A stretch of 64,000 nt of DNA from a bacterium (GTDB taxonomy: Bacteria > UBP14 > UBA6098 > JAFGQG01): contig JAFGGQ010000096.1 in the NCBI GenBank assembly GCA_016930435.1, forward strand, positions 14,436 to 78,435. Direction: 5' to 3'. Below the pieces are notes generated by a model. That model made no database searches. It was not told the origin of the DNA and saw nothing but the letters and a program-made list of their open reading frames with translations. The position numbers were made by a program, and so were the translations under genes. Shown piece after piece: positions 43,721-53,210 of this stretch (positions are counted from its first letter, which is position 1; every line of letters begins with the position of its first letter).

Positions 43721-45970
43721 TTAATCCAGGACGATAAACTCGATCCTGCGATTCATGCTGCGGCCTTCCTCATTATCGTTAGATGCGATGGGATAGCCTT
43801 CTCCCATACCTATGGATTGTATCCTGCTGGCATCGATATTCCCCTGGGTAACCAGGTACGATTTTACCGAGTCTGCCCTGCGCTGAGAGAGACCCATATT
43901 ATAATCATCTGAACCCTGGGAATCGGTATGGCCTTCGATCTTCACCCGTATATCCGGATTATCCTTCAGTATCTTGATGGCTTCATCAAGGGTGGGCCGG
44001 CTTTCAGGCTTGATTGTGGCCTTATCCAGATCGAAGTAAATGCCCCGAAGGGTTAACTTCTCCCCGCTCTTTATCAGTTCAAAGTTCTGAACCGCGGTCT
44101 CATCTTCTTTGATTACCACCGGGAAAGCCTGTTTGATAAAGTCAGGAAATTCCGCGGTAACAGTATAGGTACCCGGTTTCAGATTGGCCTTGTAAATACC
44201 GTTCTCATCGCAAAGGATCGGTTCCAAACCGGAATCCTGAATGTTAATAGTGGCCTCTATGGGCATTTTGTCCTTGACATTGGTGACCTTGCCGGTGATC
44301 ATCCCCATTGGCTTCGGCTTGATCGCAATATCCTGAACGGTAGTCTTCTCAACCTCAACCACAATAGTCTGGGTAGCAGTAATATAATCATCCTTTTCCA
44401 CTATCAGATTATAGGTTCCGGCGGGAAGCACGAATTTGTAGGAACCTGTTTTGGAATCGGTTATCACCGGTGCGAAGTTTTCGTCCGCTACATTTACCCG
44501 GGCTTCCAGCAGGGCGCCGGTCTTCTGGTCGGTTACTATACCGGTAACGGTTCCATCAATGGGTGTGAACAGGGGCCTCAGGGAAATATCCTTCTGAGTG
44601 GCTTTATCCTTCTCGATTACAACCACTTCCGTGATCTTGTGATATTCAGGAACCTCCAGTTCGATGGTGTAGGTTCCTACGGGCAACTGAGTCTTAAAAA
44701 CCCCGGTTTTAGGATCCACTATCAGCGGTTCAACCTCATCATCCGGGAACATTATTGTGCCGGATAGAACCTCCCCGGTATTGGCATCGGAGACCTTGCC
44801 GGTGAGGGTTCCGTATTTAACAAGCGGATTGAGGGATACATCGAGGGGTATCCCCATAGAATCTTCTACAACGATGGACTTGGTGAATTTTTCATAGCCA
44901 TCCGCATCGAAGATCACATTATGCGCTCCCGATGAGAGGATCACCCTGTAAAAACCATCTTCAGAGGTGATTATTGGTCCGGGGAAGGTGGTGTCGTCGG
45001 TAGATACGGTTGCGATCAACGCCTTGCCATTATCGGCGTCTATTATCCTGCCGGTGACCTCAGCGTAAATGGGTTTTGGCAGTTCCTTGATAATCCTTGT
45101 AATAAAGGAAAAACCCGCAACTACTTTCCAATCCATTGCGTCAAAATTCCTAACGCCGTCAACGCCGGTATTGCCCAAACCTATCTCCACGCCCAGATCA
45201 AATGAGCCCGTAGGTGAATCGAAGCGCACTCCCGGGGTCAAACGCATGGGATTATCCGAGAATTCAATTCCTTCCAGTGAGGATATCTCGGTGGAGTAAT
45301 CGGCGAAAATGGTGAAATTACCTGCTGGTACTTCCATACCCACACGGGCCAACATTAAATTGTAATCATTCTCGGTTCCCGGAATCTTAAATCCGGTGTG
45401 CATACCGGCATTAAGGTGAATGCGTACCGGAACGGGCATATGAGCCCCCGGATCCGTGAGATCAAAGGTTACCGCCCCCAATCCTCCAAAGGTGGTTTCC
45501 TGGCCGGTATAATACTCATTTTTCAATTCGGAGCTTCCGGTGGGGAAGACCATGAAACCATATCCTCCCACTGAGAACCACCAGATCGGGTTATATGATA
45601 GCTTCAAACCAGTATAGGCATCGCCGAATCCGAACTTGGTGGGATTATCATTTCCGTAAACGGAATTATCGGAAACAAGCAATCCCCATACGCCCCCGGA
45701 TAATTCAATAAATTTAAAGGGGGCAAATGCGGCAGATAGGTAACCGTTGCTATGTCTCTGTTTATAGTCGGTGGGAGTGCCCTCAACGATGTCCTGGGTG
45801 ACACCGGTCTGAAAGTAATTCCCGTGAAGGGCGATGGAGAGGAACCCCCTGCCCTGGTTATCCGCAGCCATAGTCCTGAGCAAACCCCTTGTACCCCAAT
45901 AGTTCGCCTGGGCAAATAGAGCGCCGGACAGCAAAAAAATAATCAACAGACTCAACCCCAACTTACGCAT
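43721..45970 (-). CDS. OmpA-family outer membrane protein with carboxypeptidase-regulatory-like repeats
   Basis: 749 residues. Signal MRKLGLSLLIIFLLSGALF; an N-terminal beta-barrel of about 280 residues (YLSAAFAPFKFIELSGGVWG and similar alternating strands); four or five tandem domains of about 85 residues, each starting GxVTDxxTGxxLxAxV and ending in xTQxDIxL-type strands (at about 310, 395, 475, 560); and the C-terminal OmpA domain (YFDLDKATIKPESRPTLDEAI, IEGHTDSQGSDDYNMGLSQRRADSVKSYL) that binds peptidoglycan. Preceded by its own promoter and AAGGAGG, closed by a terminator, so it is a single-gene unit. Confidence 0.92.
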   Translation of the reverse strand: MRKLGLSLLIIFLLSGALFAQANYWGTRGLLRTMAADNQGRGFLSIALHGNYFQTGVTQDIVEGTPTDYKQRHSNGYLSAAFAPFKFIELSGGVWGLLVSDNSVYGNDNPTKFGFGDAYTGLKLSYNPIWWFSVGGYGFMVFPTGSSELKNEYYTGQETTFGGLGAVTFDLTDPGAHMPVPVRIHLNAGMHTGFKIPGTENDYNLMLARVGMEVPAGNFTIFADYSTEISSLEGIEFSDNPMRLTPGVRFDSPTGSFDLGVEIGLGNTGVDGVRNFDAMDWKVVAGFSFITRIIKELPKPIYAEVTGRIIDADNGKALIATVSTDDTTFPGPIITSEDGFYRVILSSGAHNVIFDADGYEKFTKSIVVEDSMGIPLDVSLNPLVKYGTLTGKVSDANTGEVLSGTIMFPDDEVEPLIVDPKTGVFKTQLPVGTYTIELEVPEYHKITEVVVIEKDKATQKDISLRPLFTPIDGTVTGIVTDQKTGALLEARVNVADENFAPVITDSKTGSYKFVLPAGTYNLIVEKDDYITATQTIVVEVEKTTVQDIAIKPKPMGMITGKVTNVKDKMPIEATINIQDSGLEPILCDENGIYKANLKPGTYTVTAEFPDFIKQAFPVVIKEDETAVQNFELIKSGEKLTLRGIYFDLDKATIKPESRPTLDEAIKILKDNPDIRVKIEGHTDSQGSDDYNMGLSQRRADSVKSYLVTQGNIDASRIQSIGMGEGYPIASNDNEEGRSMNRRIEFIVLD

Positions 45971-46020
45971 CTTGCCTCCTTCTCAGTTATTTTATTATTA
46001 GTTGATTTAAACAATTAAAC

Positions 46021-46049
46021 AATCTATTAGTAAAATTATGATTTGTCAA
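46021..46049 (-). promoter_or_regulatory. promoter of the OmpA gene
   Basis: Minus strand TTGACA (46044-46049), 17-base spacer, TAGATT (46021-46026), about 50 bases before the start codon. It has the same layout as the promoter at 37333. Confidence 0.6.
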
Positions 46050-46077
46050 GTATAAATCCTACAGGTCAGTAATGTTT

Positions 46078-48762
46078 TTAATCCGTCAGGTCTATTTCAT
46101 TTATGTCATCCTGAATATCGATTCCCTCGTTACCAGGGGTGAGAAGATCAATCTCCTCGGCTTTGAAATTATCTTCCAGGTCGATAGAAAAGGCCTCATT
46201 CTCGGTTTTAATGTAATAGAAATTGGTTATTGCAGGGGCATGTATTTCCCTCCGTTCATCTCCCACGAAGAAGACCGTGCTGGTGCCTGCATTGAAGTAG
46301 CTGTTGTTGGTCCAGTTACCGTGAACGAACAGTTTTCCACTGCCGCCGTTGAGTGTCCCATCGATGACCACATTATGACATACGCATGAACCGTCGGATG
46401 TATTGATGGTTGGGAAGCGGCCGTAGGCGGGAACTGCCGGAATGGAGACGTCTGTACTGGCGGTAGGCAGGAGGCATCCTCCCCAGTTCTGTGGATTACT
46501 CCAGTTGTTATCGGCATAACCGGTCCAGATGCCCTCGCCATAGTTATTGTAAACGGTGACGGTAACCGAGCCGCAGCCGGTGGACAAGCATCCAGCACCT
46601 GTTTGGGCTTTTGCATAATAGGTAGTAGTTGCAGCAGGGGATACGGGGAGAGGACTTCCTGAACCGATGTAGGTTCCGCCGCAGGATCCGGTGTACCAAT
46701 AGATAGTAGCGCCGCTGACGGTTGCGGTTAAATTGGTTGAGGAGCCATAGCAAACCGATGTTGGCGTTGCTGATGGGGATGGATTATTAGGGATCTCATT
46801 AACGGTAACGGTAACACTTCCGCAGCCGGGCGACCACATGTCATAGCCGGCGTGATAGGAGCGGATATAGTAAGTACCCGAAGCATTTGCGGTATAGTTC
46901 ACTCCGGAGCCCAGGTCAGTGCGGGTACCGCAGGTAGTGCCCTGCCAGTACCAGGTCTCGCCGGAGGGAACCGAGCCCACCCTGGTAAGGGTTTGCGGCC
47001 CACAGGGATTGGCAGTCGTGGTAGGATTGGGAGGGTTATTTATAACGATGGCTTCCGTGATGCTGAGGTTAAAATCAAAACAGTCATAGGTCAAGAATAA
47101 TGCCCACATGGGGTCACAATCTATCATTATATAATAGGTTCCCACTGAAGCAAGCAGAGTAATACCATATAGACCATGAGCATCATCACCACTTTCGGTA
47201 GAGGTATCTATACACACTGCTCCTAGTGGACAGTCGTAGGAGATAGCAATAGAACTCCCTTCTACCAGAAAGGGAAAGAAGAGAGTATTTAGAGGCTCTA
47301 ATTCAATATCAACCACCACATCTGAGGTTACACTCAGTCTATAGATGATATCCTGTCCCTGATCATAATAGTTTAAGAAAACGCCTTCTCCCTCAATATG
47401 CAGGCAAGTGTTTTCGTCATCACCGTAATCATTAGTCATTTCGCAGGTTGTCTGGTAGCTATCATAATAGGGCAATTCACCGGGGATAGATACCGGAATG
47501 GGATTGGAGCAGGTAGCGCCGGTAATTCCCTCGGTGATAGTTAAATTAAAGTCAGGGATGCAATCAGCGGATTGCTCGTCGCTATCTACCATAATATAAT
47601 ATGTTCCGGCACCCAGGCGGACATTATAAAGTCCATAAACTCCGGGCAGAAGATTGGTCGCATAATCAATACAATCTCCGGAGGGGGGGCATTCTTCATC
47701 CAATGCAAAACCGGTGCCCGGGGTGCCATCAGAGAATATTCCGCCAGGATCCAGTTCAATATTTACTACCACCGATTCCGTAACAGTGATCCGGTAAAAG
47801 AGGTCCTCCCCGCTATCGTAGTCAAAGAGCACTCCGTCCAGGCAGCTTTCATCGCCGTGGTTCAACCTCCCGCAGGTGAATTGATTTGAGCTGGTGTAGG
47901 GCAGATCAGCGGGAAGAGTAACGTTGATAGGTTCGCTGCAGTCGCGGGGGGAGGTGATGATCAGGTCAAAATTGGGGATACCGCCCGTAGCAATAGCCGG
48001 ATTGTAATCTACCATAATATAATAAGTTCCGGCGCTGAGGGAGATATCGGTGACGCTGTGGCTTCCGGCGCCGGGATTCGTACTCATGGCCAGGCAGGAG
48101 CCGTCGGGAGGGCAGGCATTATCCAGGCAGAATCCGGTTCCGGCGGTACCATGCGGATCAAGGGTTATATCGATTACCATCGGACGATCCACATTAAGCT
48201 GATAGAATACGTCTTCCCCTTCGTCATAAGCCTCCAGGCAGGAGTTGTTCCAGTCGTTCACCCTTCCGGTAGTCCACTGACTATAGTCGTTATAAGCCAT
48301 ATCTTCGGGGAGTTCCACGACTATCGGAGTGGAGCAGTTATTTCCCACATTACAATCCACCCATGTTACTGTGAGGTCCCAGCCCCAGTATGTGTACCCA
48401 ACCTCCTCGATCATTACCCGCCAGTTTTCAGCAGCCGCTCCGCAGGTAGAGGTCGGGTCATAATCGACAGGATTGTAAGGTCCGCATGTTTCATCCCACC
48501 CACCGGAACGGTCTGGGCGACAGTCATAAACCGAGCAATCAGTGCGTGTGGGGAAATATACATAAAGATCATAATCGTCATCTTCGGTATCATCAATATC
48601 CAGATCGAAGAGAACATAACGGGCGCCGGCCGGGATGCTAATTACCGTACAGGGATAATCACCATCCCCGGAAGTGGTCCATTCGCCACACCATAACGCG
48701 GACATCATAAGAAGCAAAACACTACCCGATAATACTAAATATCTTATATCTTTCATACTCAT
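46078..48762 (-). CDS. surface protein with three PPC-like repeats and Ig-like domains
   Basis: About 894 residues from ATG 48762, with AGGTGA upstream; a GTG at 48768 is the alternative. Signal peptide MKDIRYLVLSGSVLLLMMSALWC. Then a first domain, and three homologous domains of about 125 residues, each with [IV]-x-LP-x-D-[LM]-[AP]-Y, a Cys pair, GEDVFYQL/GEDLFYRI/GQDIIYRL and LSAGTYYIMVD/LGAGTYYIMVD strands (bacterial pre-peptidase C-terminal-like). Two Ig-like domains of SprB type (GTYYIRSYHAG, TTTYYAKAQTG) and a final IPAVPAYGRFPTINTSDGSC domain follow. No NPFN sorting domain; the last 30 residues are acidic. It overlaps the fibre gene and is likely its partner. Confidence 0.8.
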   Translation of the reverse strand: MSMKDIRYLVLSGSVLLLMMSALWCGEWTTSGDGDYPCTVISIPAGARYVLFDLDIDDTEDDDYDLYVYFPTRTDCSVYDCRPDRSGGWDETCGPYNPVDYDPTSTCGAAAENWRVMIEEVGYTYWGWDLTVTWVDCNVGNNCSTPIVVELPEDMAYNDYSQWTTGRVNDWNNSCLEAYDEGEDVFYQLNVDRPMVIDITLDPHGTAGTGFCLDNACPPDGSCLAMSTNPGAGSHSVTDISLSAGTYYIMVDYNPAIATGGIPNFDLIITSPRDCSEPINVTLPADLPYTSSNQFTCGRLNHGDESCLDGVLFDYDSGEDLFYRITVTESVVVNIELDPGGIFSDGTPGTGFALDEECPPSGDCIDYATNLLPGVYGLYNVRLGAGTYYIMVDSDEQSADCIPDFNLTITEGITGATCSNPIPVSIPGELPYYDSYQTTCEMTNDYGDDENTCLHIEGEGVFLNYYDQGQDIIYRLSVTSDVVVDIELEPLNTLFFPFLVEGSSIAISYDCPLGAVCIDTSTESGDDAHGLYGITLLASVGTYYIMIDCDPMWALFLTYDCFDFNLSITEAIVINNPPNPTTTANPCGPQTLTRVGSVPSGETWYWQGTTCGTRTDLGSGVNYTANASGTYYIRSYHAGYDMWSPGCGSVTVTVNEIPNNPSPSATPTSVCYGSSTNLTATVSGATIYWYTGSCGGTYIGSGSPLPVSPAATTTYYAKAQTGAGCLSTGCGSVTVTVYNNYGEGIWTGYADNNWSNPQNWGGCLLPTASTDVSIPAVPAYGRFPTINTSDGSCVCHNVVIDGTLNGGSGKLFVHGNWTNNSYFNAGTSTVFFVGDERREIHAPAITNFYYIKTENEAFSIDLEDNFKAEEIDLLTPGNEGIDIQDDINEIDLTD

Positions 48763-48764
48763 TT

Positions 48765-50396
48765 TCACCTGACAGTGCCATCGCGGTTGAATTTATCGGT
48801 ATCGATAAAGGCTTTGGCGGGATCTTCCTCCCCTCTTTTGTTAATCTCTTCGGGGGGTGTTGCGGCTTCATCGATCCTTCTCCCGCAGAGCCTGTAGCTG
48901 AACCCGGCATTAGGGTCTCCCATCATTGCTTTGACGATAAGCACACTTCCTTCCACGCGTGCGGTGAGGTATGCTTCATCCTGGGGAGTTACAAAGGGGA
49001 GAATTGTATTTTCAGCGACAACGTTATAAAACAGCCAGAGGTCGGAGGCTTCGGGCTGCTGGGCAATATCTACACGGAAAATCCCATTTTCTAATTGCGC
49101 TTCACCGATAACTTCCACCCACAGACCGATGTTTTCTGCCATCCAGGTAGCATACTGCTGTTCCCTTATCTGGAATACCGGGTCTATATAGTTGGCGTCG
49201 ATCTTTCCCGGCTTAGCCACACCGGGCCTGTCTTTGTAGATACGAACCCCGGCACAGGAATCCGCTTCAATGTAATTGCCGTAGTCTTGCCACGAACCTA
49301 TTTCACCACCACTATCGGCATGAATAACTATAAAGTTCCCGTATTGAGTCAAAGTTATGTTATCACCAGCAGTAATAATTGCATCATCGTAAAGCCAAGC
49401 GCCTGATTCTGATTTTATTCTCGTGAATCCCACATCGTCGCCGTCCTCGAAGCCGGGTGGAACACCTGAGATCGAATCCCAGTGCACATGTCCCGCCCAG
49501 GAGGCGGAATCCGCCCAGTTCGCATGGCCGGTAAACCCTATGGAATCAATATATCCGATGGAATCAATGAATGAAATGAAATCCACGAAGGAAATAGAAT
49601 CGATAGCCCGAATACTGTCAATATAGGAAATAAAATCAATATAGGCTATTGAATCGATAAGCCTTATGCTCTCGATGTGAACGATAGAGTCGATATAGGA
49701 GATAAAATCTATGAAACTGACCGTATCGATGTAGGAAATGCTGTCAATATATGAAATGAACTCGATAAAGGAAATTGAATCAATGACATTTATACTGTCA
49801 ATAAAAACAATAGAGTCAATTATTCCGATGGAATCTATAAATGAGATGAAGTTGATGTAGGAAATAGAGTCGATGTGGGTAATGCTGTCAATATAGGATA
49901 TATAATCGATGAAGGCAACGGAATCGATGTAATTAACACTATCGATATAGGTAACGGAATCGACGAAGTTGATGTAGTTCACCCCTTCCACGCTATCGGT
50001 GAGTATGCTGCGGAAGGCGTATGGGACTGCCGAGAAGGGGTCCCGGGGGAGCAATATCTCATCTGAAAGGTCGGTAACGTCGCCGTCGTCGTTCTGGTCC
50101 ACCTTGAGCTGCATCCAATAGGGTTGATCGAAGGGCAGCGCGAGTGGGTGAACGGTTCCCAACCTGACATCGAAAAGTCCCTTGACAATATTAACGGAGA
50201 GTGTTTCCGCCCACATCAGGCTTCCGCTGAGACCAGCATCGTAGAGCTCGAACGCAATCAACCGGTCGGGATCATTGATCGCTACCCCGTCGCTGGCCGT
50301 AAGTTTGCCCTGATAGTTGAGGGTACGGGGTATTTGGGCCAGTGCGCTTAAGGAAAAAAATGTTAATATTAAAAAAACCGCTATCTTTATGTTCAT
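48765..50396 (-). CDS. surface fibre protein with a 25-unit IDSISY hexapeptide stalk
   Basis: 543 residues, GGAGGG before the start. Signal peptide MNIKIAVFLILTFFSLSALA; an N-terminal adhesin-like domain (PRTLNYQGKLTASDGVAIND to SAVPYAFRS, about 22-130), common on fibres of FCB bacteria; the hexapeptide stalk (139-288); three hexads of the ordinary A-D-S-A-x-W type (TGHANWADSASWAGHVHW); and a C-terminal head (about 310-543) with no sorting domain. The following protein overlaps it. The stalk would be a rigid rod joining base to head. No enzymatic motif. Role as adhesin or partner of the repeat protein is inference. Confidence 0.8.
   Translation of the reverse strand: MNIKIAVFLILTFFSLSALAQIPRTLNYQGKLTASDGVAINDPDRLIAFELYDAGLSGSLMWAETLSVNIVKGLFDVRLGTVHPLALPFDQPYWMQLKVDQNDDGDVTDLSDEILLPRDPFSAVPYAFRSILTDSVEGVNYINFVDSVTYIDSVNYIDSVAFIDYISYIDSITHIDSISYINFISFIDSIGIIDSIVFIDSINVIDSISFIEFISYIDSISYIDTVSFIDFISYIDSIVHIESIRLIDSIAYIDFISYIDSIRAIDSISFVDFISFIDSIGYIDSIGFTGHANWADSASWAGHVHWDSISGVPPGFEDGDDVGFTRIKSESGAWLYDDAIITAGDNITLTQYGNFIVIHADSGGEIGSWQDYGNYIEADSCAGVRIYKDRPGVAKPGKIDANYIDPVFQIREQQYATWMAENIGLWVEVIGEAQLENGIFRVDIAQQPEASDLWLFYNVVAENTILPFVTPQDEAYLTARVEGSVLIVKAMMGDPNAGFSYRLCGRRIDEAATPPEEINKRGEEDPAKAFIDTDKFNRDGTVR
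49533..49982 (-). repeat. 25 tandem hexapeptide units (18-bp coding repeats), consensus IDSISY
   Basis: Residues 139-288 divide without gap into 25 units of six: VNYINF, VDSVTY, IDSVNY, IDSVAF, IDYISY, IDSITH, IDSISY and so on to IDSIGF. Positions 1 and 4 are Ile/Val, position 2 Asp (rarely Glu/Asn), position 3 Ser or, every third to fifth unit, Phe/Tyr, and position 6 Tyr/Phe/His. Codons differ among units, so the repeat is old or under selection and not a fresh expansion. Confidence 0.95.
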
Positions 50397-50467
50397 AAGA
50401 TCCCTCCGGGTAGTTGAAAGTGGTATAGCAGAATAATTGAATGTAAATTATATTATATGTTGATAAA

Positions 50468-50494
50468 ATATTAACAGTGTCTTTAAAAAGTCAA
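50468..50494 (-). promoter_or_regulatory. promoter candidate of the fibre operon
   Basis: Minus strand TTGACT (50489-50494), 15-base spacer, TAATAT (50468-50473), in the 290-base spacer behind the propeller gene. Spacing is short, so this is tentative. Confidence 0.3.
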
Positions 50495-50686
50495 GGAAAA
50501 TAAGCTAATGTTAATAACAGTCTTTCCCGATAAAATTATTAATACTGTTGCAAATTATAAATCCAAATTCTGCTTAGGTTTTGCTTTTCTGTTATCAGAT
50601 TTGCATCCTGATATTATGCTGATATATCAAATTTTATCTTTCACCAAATTCTTAAATCCAATTTGTTTATGTACTATAGAGAGAAA

Positions 50687-52978
50687 CTATTTGATATACA
50701 GGACTTTGGTAAACAGAGAAGTCGTGCTATTCGAAGCCCTAACAAGGTACAAGCCCGTAGCGCAATTCTCTGCCGGCCGCCAGCAAATAGTCCTGATAGC
50801 AGATTTATCATGAGCCCTCCCATCCGGGGAAAAAACTTCAACCAGCTTCCCGTCCAGGTTGTATATTTCTACATTTGATAAATAGGGCACATCAAATCTT
50901 GCCTCGCTATTAAAAGGATTTGGATATGCCTTGATAAAGAAGTTGGTGGAAGATTTCCGGGAGGCTGGATTGCAGAAAAACGATGTGTCCCATTCCAGCC
51001 AATAGAAACCATCGTCCCCTGTGCAGGAATAAATGAAGGGTGGATCGAACCAAAGCCCATAACCATTTCCATTGCCGTTATGCTGCCAATATGCTCCTGT
51101 AATAGTATCCGGATCAGATGGTTCAGATAAAGTGAACATATACCAGCCGCCAGTATTATCATAAAAACAGAGAAAGGTGCCTTTCAGTCTGAGATTAACT
51201 GCAGCATGGCCGTAAACGGGCCAATCCACGAAAACGATGGTGTCCTTGTCCACTAAAAGTATAGTGTCCATTGGATTGGTTACATCAAACGTATAGAGCC
51301 CATTAAAATTTCCGAGCCAGCCAAAATGGCTTATATAAGCAAAGATATTCGAATCCGTCGCTGCCAACTGCAAGGATGTACAGCGCGAAGCTCCGATTAG
51401 ATCCGCAAGGCCTCCGTAGTAGCCTAATTTCACCAGCGAATCGCCCTTTTGAAAAACAGTCAAACCGCTCCATGTTAATACATACAGGCGATCATCAAGT
51501 TTTACTATTCTCTCGACATTGTTTGGCAGATCCCATTCTCCCAATCCGATGGGTGCTGAGGGATTGGAAACATCAAAAAGCTGCAGTTTCCACCAGAACA
51601 GGCTCTTTGCGCCCACCCATAGAGAGCAGCCATCCGCCAGTATCCCCAGTGCGCTGTATGCTGTTATTTCAGTATAATGATGGAGCACCCGGATTGAGTC
51701 TTCATCAACGGAAAGTATAAAAAAACCATCATCCCCGGCGGTAACGCATAAAATTATCCGGTCATCAACTACTGCTGTATCAATACGGTCCATTACATAA
51801 GGGCCGAAGATATATTGCTTCGACTTCCTAACTGAACCTGCTTCCGGAACAAAATAAACCAGTCCATCGTTAAGGCGGGTTACCAGGAATGAATCGCCCA
51901 GCGCAACGATGTCCCGGGTGGCTTCACCAAGGTCCAGCCCAGACACGGTTTGAAGTGTATCGGGACTACTATAATCGTAGATAACCAGTCCACCCTCAGT
52001 TTGAGCGGTATAAAGAAATCCATTATCAGCGATAAGGTCGCAGCACCATCCCTGAATTGGTATAACCGAAAGGGTGAGTACCGAATCATCAAGAATTTTC
52101 CCCATACGAATGAATTCCTGATTCGCCATGAACACCAGGGAGTCGTCCACCCAGCAATCCCAGGCATAGGTATAATCATAGGGTGATTCATCGGGGAAAA
52201 ACCATAAAGGTATCAATGAGTCTGGCAGGTCTTTTATGGAGAAGGCGAAAATACCGGGGCTGTTGGAAACACAGAGTAATGAATCATTGAAAATCTCTAT
52301 ACCGGGCATTGTAATTCCACCCCCTGTTACCGTATGGCAAAACAGAAAATGAGTACTTTCGGGTGGGTCTATATCATATATCCAGAGATTATTACCGACA
52401 TCTGCAACAAACGCGTACTTTGATGACAAAGCCAATGCGTGCGGATTATATGCGCCGGGCGGCAGGGTATCCTCATAAAATACGATCGGAGCGGACGGGC
52501 AATGCAGGTCCTCTATTCTGAAGAAATTATAGCCTGCATGACCGGGAATAAAGACCATACTGTCCCTGATCCTAAGGTGTCCCATGAACTGCCATTCGTC
52601 GCCATTATACGGCGGGTCTTCAAGGGACTCATGCCACCACAAGCAATCGAGACGAGATGGATTCGAGACATTTATGAGATAATACCGATATATATTGGCT
52701 GCAGTAACTAAAAGATCCCCCTCCATGTCAGGCTGATCAGTCATATCTCCACAATCATAAGTATCCAGCAGTACAGGATTAGCAGGGTCGCTAACATCTA
52801 TTGAAACCAACGCTCCACCCGCGGCAACAAATACAGTCGAGTCCGCCTTAAACAAGCCGAAAGCGGGTCCTGTAGTGTATCTGCCCAGTAAACGGATTGA
52901 ATCAGAAAAAAGAAGTGTCAAAGGGCTAAATACTATTAATAATATCAGATAAGTAACAAACTTATTGTGATCCTTCAT
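50687..52978 (-). CDS. secreted LVIVD-type beta-propeller protein with T9SS C-terminal domain
   Basis: 763 residues. Signal KFVTYLILLIVFSPLTLLFS. Many blades of the LVIVD type follow, each with a variant of VFVAAGGALVSIDVSDPANPVLLDTYD (ALVSIDVSDP, NLWIYDIDPPEST, GLYTFDVTNP, LQLFDVSNPSAP), about 35-45 residues apart. The C-terminal domain begins KAYPNPFNSEARFD and ends SLFTKVLYIK, the sorting domain. Such propellers bind proteins or ligands; no catalytic residues seen. A MITE-like copy sits just upstream of its start. Confidence 0.82.
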   Translation of the reverse strand: MKDHNKFVTYLILLIVFSPLTLLFSDSIRLLGRYTTGPAFGLFKADSTVFVAAGGALVSIDVSDPANPVLLDTYDCGDMTDQPDMEGDLLVTAANIYRYYLINVSNPSRLDCLWWHESLEDPPYNGDEWQFMGHLRIRDSMVFIPGHAGYNFFRIEDLHCPSAPIVFYEDTLPPGAYNPHALALSSKYAFVADVGNNLWIYDIDPPESTHFLFCHTVTGGGITMPGIEIFNDSLLCVSNSPGIFAFSIKDLPDSLIPLWFFPDESPYDYTYAWDCWVDDSLVFMANQEFIRMGKILDDSVLTLSVIPIQGWCCDLIADNGFLYTAQTEGGLVIYDYSSPDTLQTVSGLDLGEATRDIVALGDSFLVTRLNDGLVYFVPEAGSVRKSKQYIFGPYVMDRIDTAVVDDRIILCVTAGDDGFFILSVDEDSIRVLHHYTEITAYSALGILADGCSLWVGAKSLFWWKLQLFDVSNPSAPIGLGEWDLPNNVERIVKLDDRLYVLTWSGLTVFQKGDSLVKLGYYGGLADLIGASRCTSLQLAATDSNIFAYISHFGWLGNFNGLYTFDVTNPMDTILLVDKDTIVFVDWPVYGHAAVNLRLKGTFLCFYDNTGGWYMFTLSEPSDPDTITGAYWQHNGNGNGYGLWFDPPFIYSCTGDDGFYWLEWDTSFFCNPASRKSSTNFFIKAYPNPFNSEARFDVPYLSNVEIYNLDGKLVEVFSPDGRAHDKSAIRTICWRPAENCATGLYLVRASNSTTSLFTKVLYIK

Positions 52979-52986
52979 ATATTCAG

Positions 52987-53159
52987 CCCGTAAAATGCAG
53001 TTGATAATGTTGAATGTAAGTTATATATTTGATTAACATGTATTTATGAGTAATACGAATTGAACAAAAAAATGCAAATTTTATTCTGAAGTTTATATTT
53101 TAGTATCCTGTTTTTCGATATTTCAGGCATTATAGTTAATTTCAGCTGCATTAAACGGG
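52987..53159 (-). mobile_element. MITE-like element, copy 4 (long form, 173 bp)
   Basis: Inverted relative to copies 1-3. Ends CCCGTAAAATGCAGTTGA and TGCATTAAACGGG. Flanks TTCAG (52982-52986) and TTCAA (53160-53164) are a near-exact 5-bp duplication. It fills the gap between two minus-strand genes. Confidence 0.85.
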
Positions 53160-53210
53160 TTCAAAATCAGTAATCATCATTAAAACGATCAATAGAAATC
53201 TCACCGGTCA

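Noticed and set aside
49533-49982. Tandem DNA repeats that might be a CRISPR array
   Set aside because: Units are 18 bp with diverged codons and no spacers; they encode the hexapeptide stalk.
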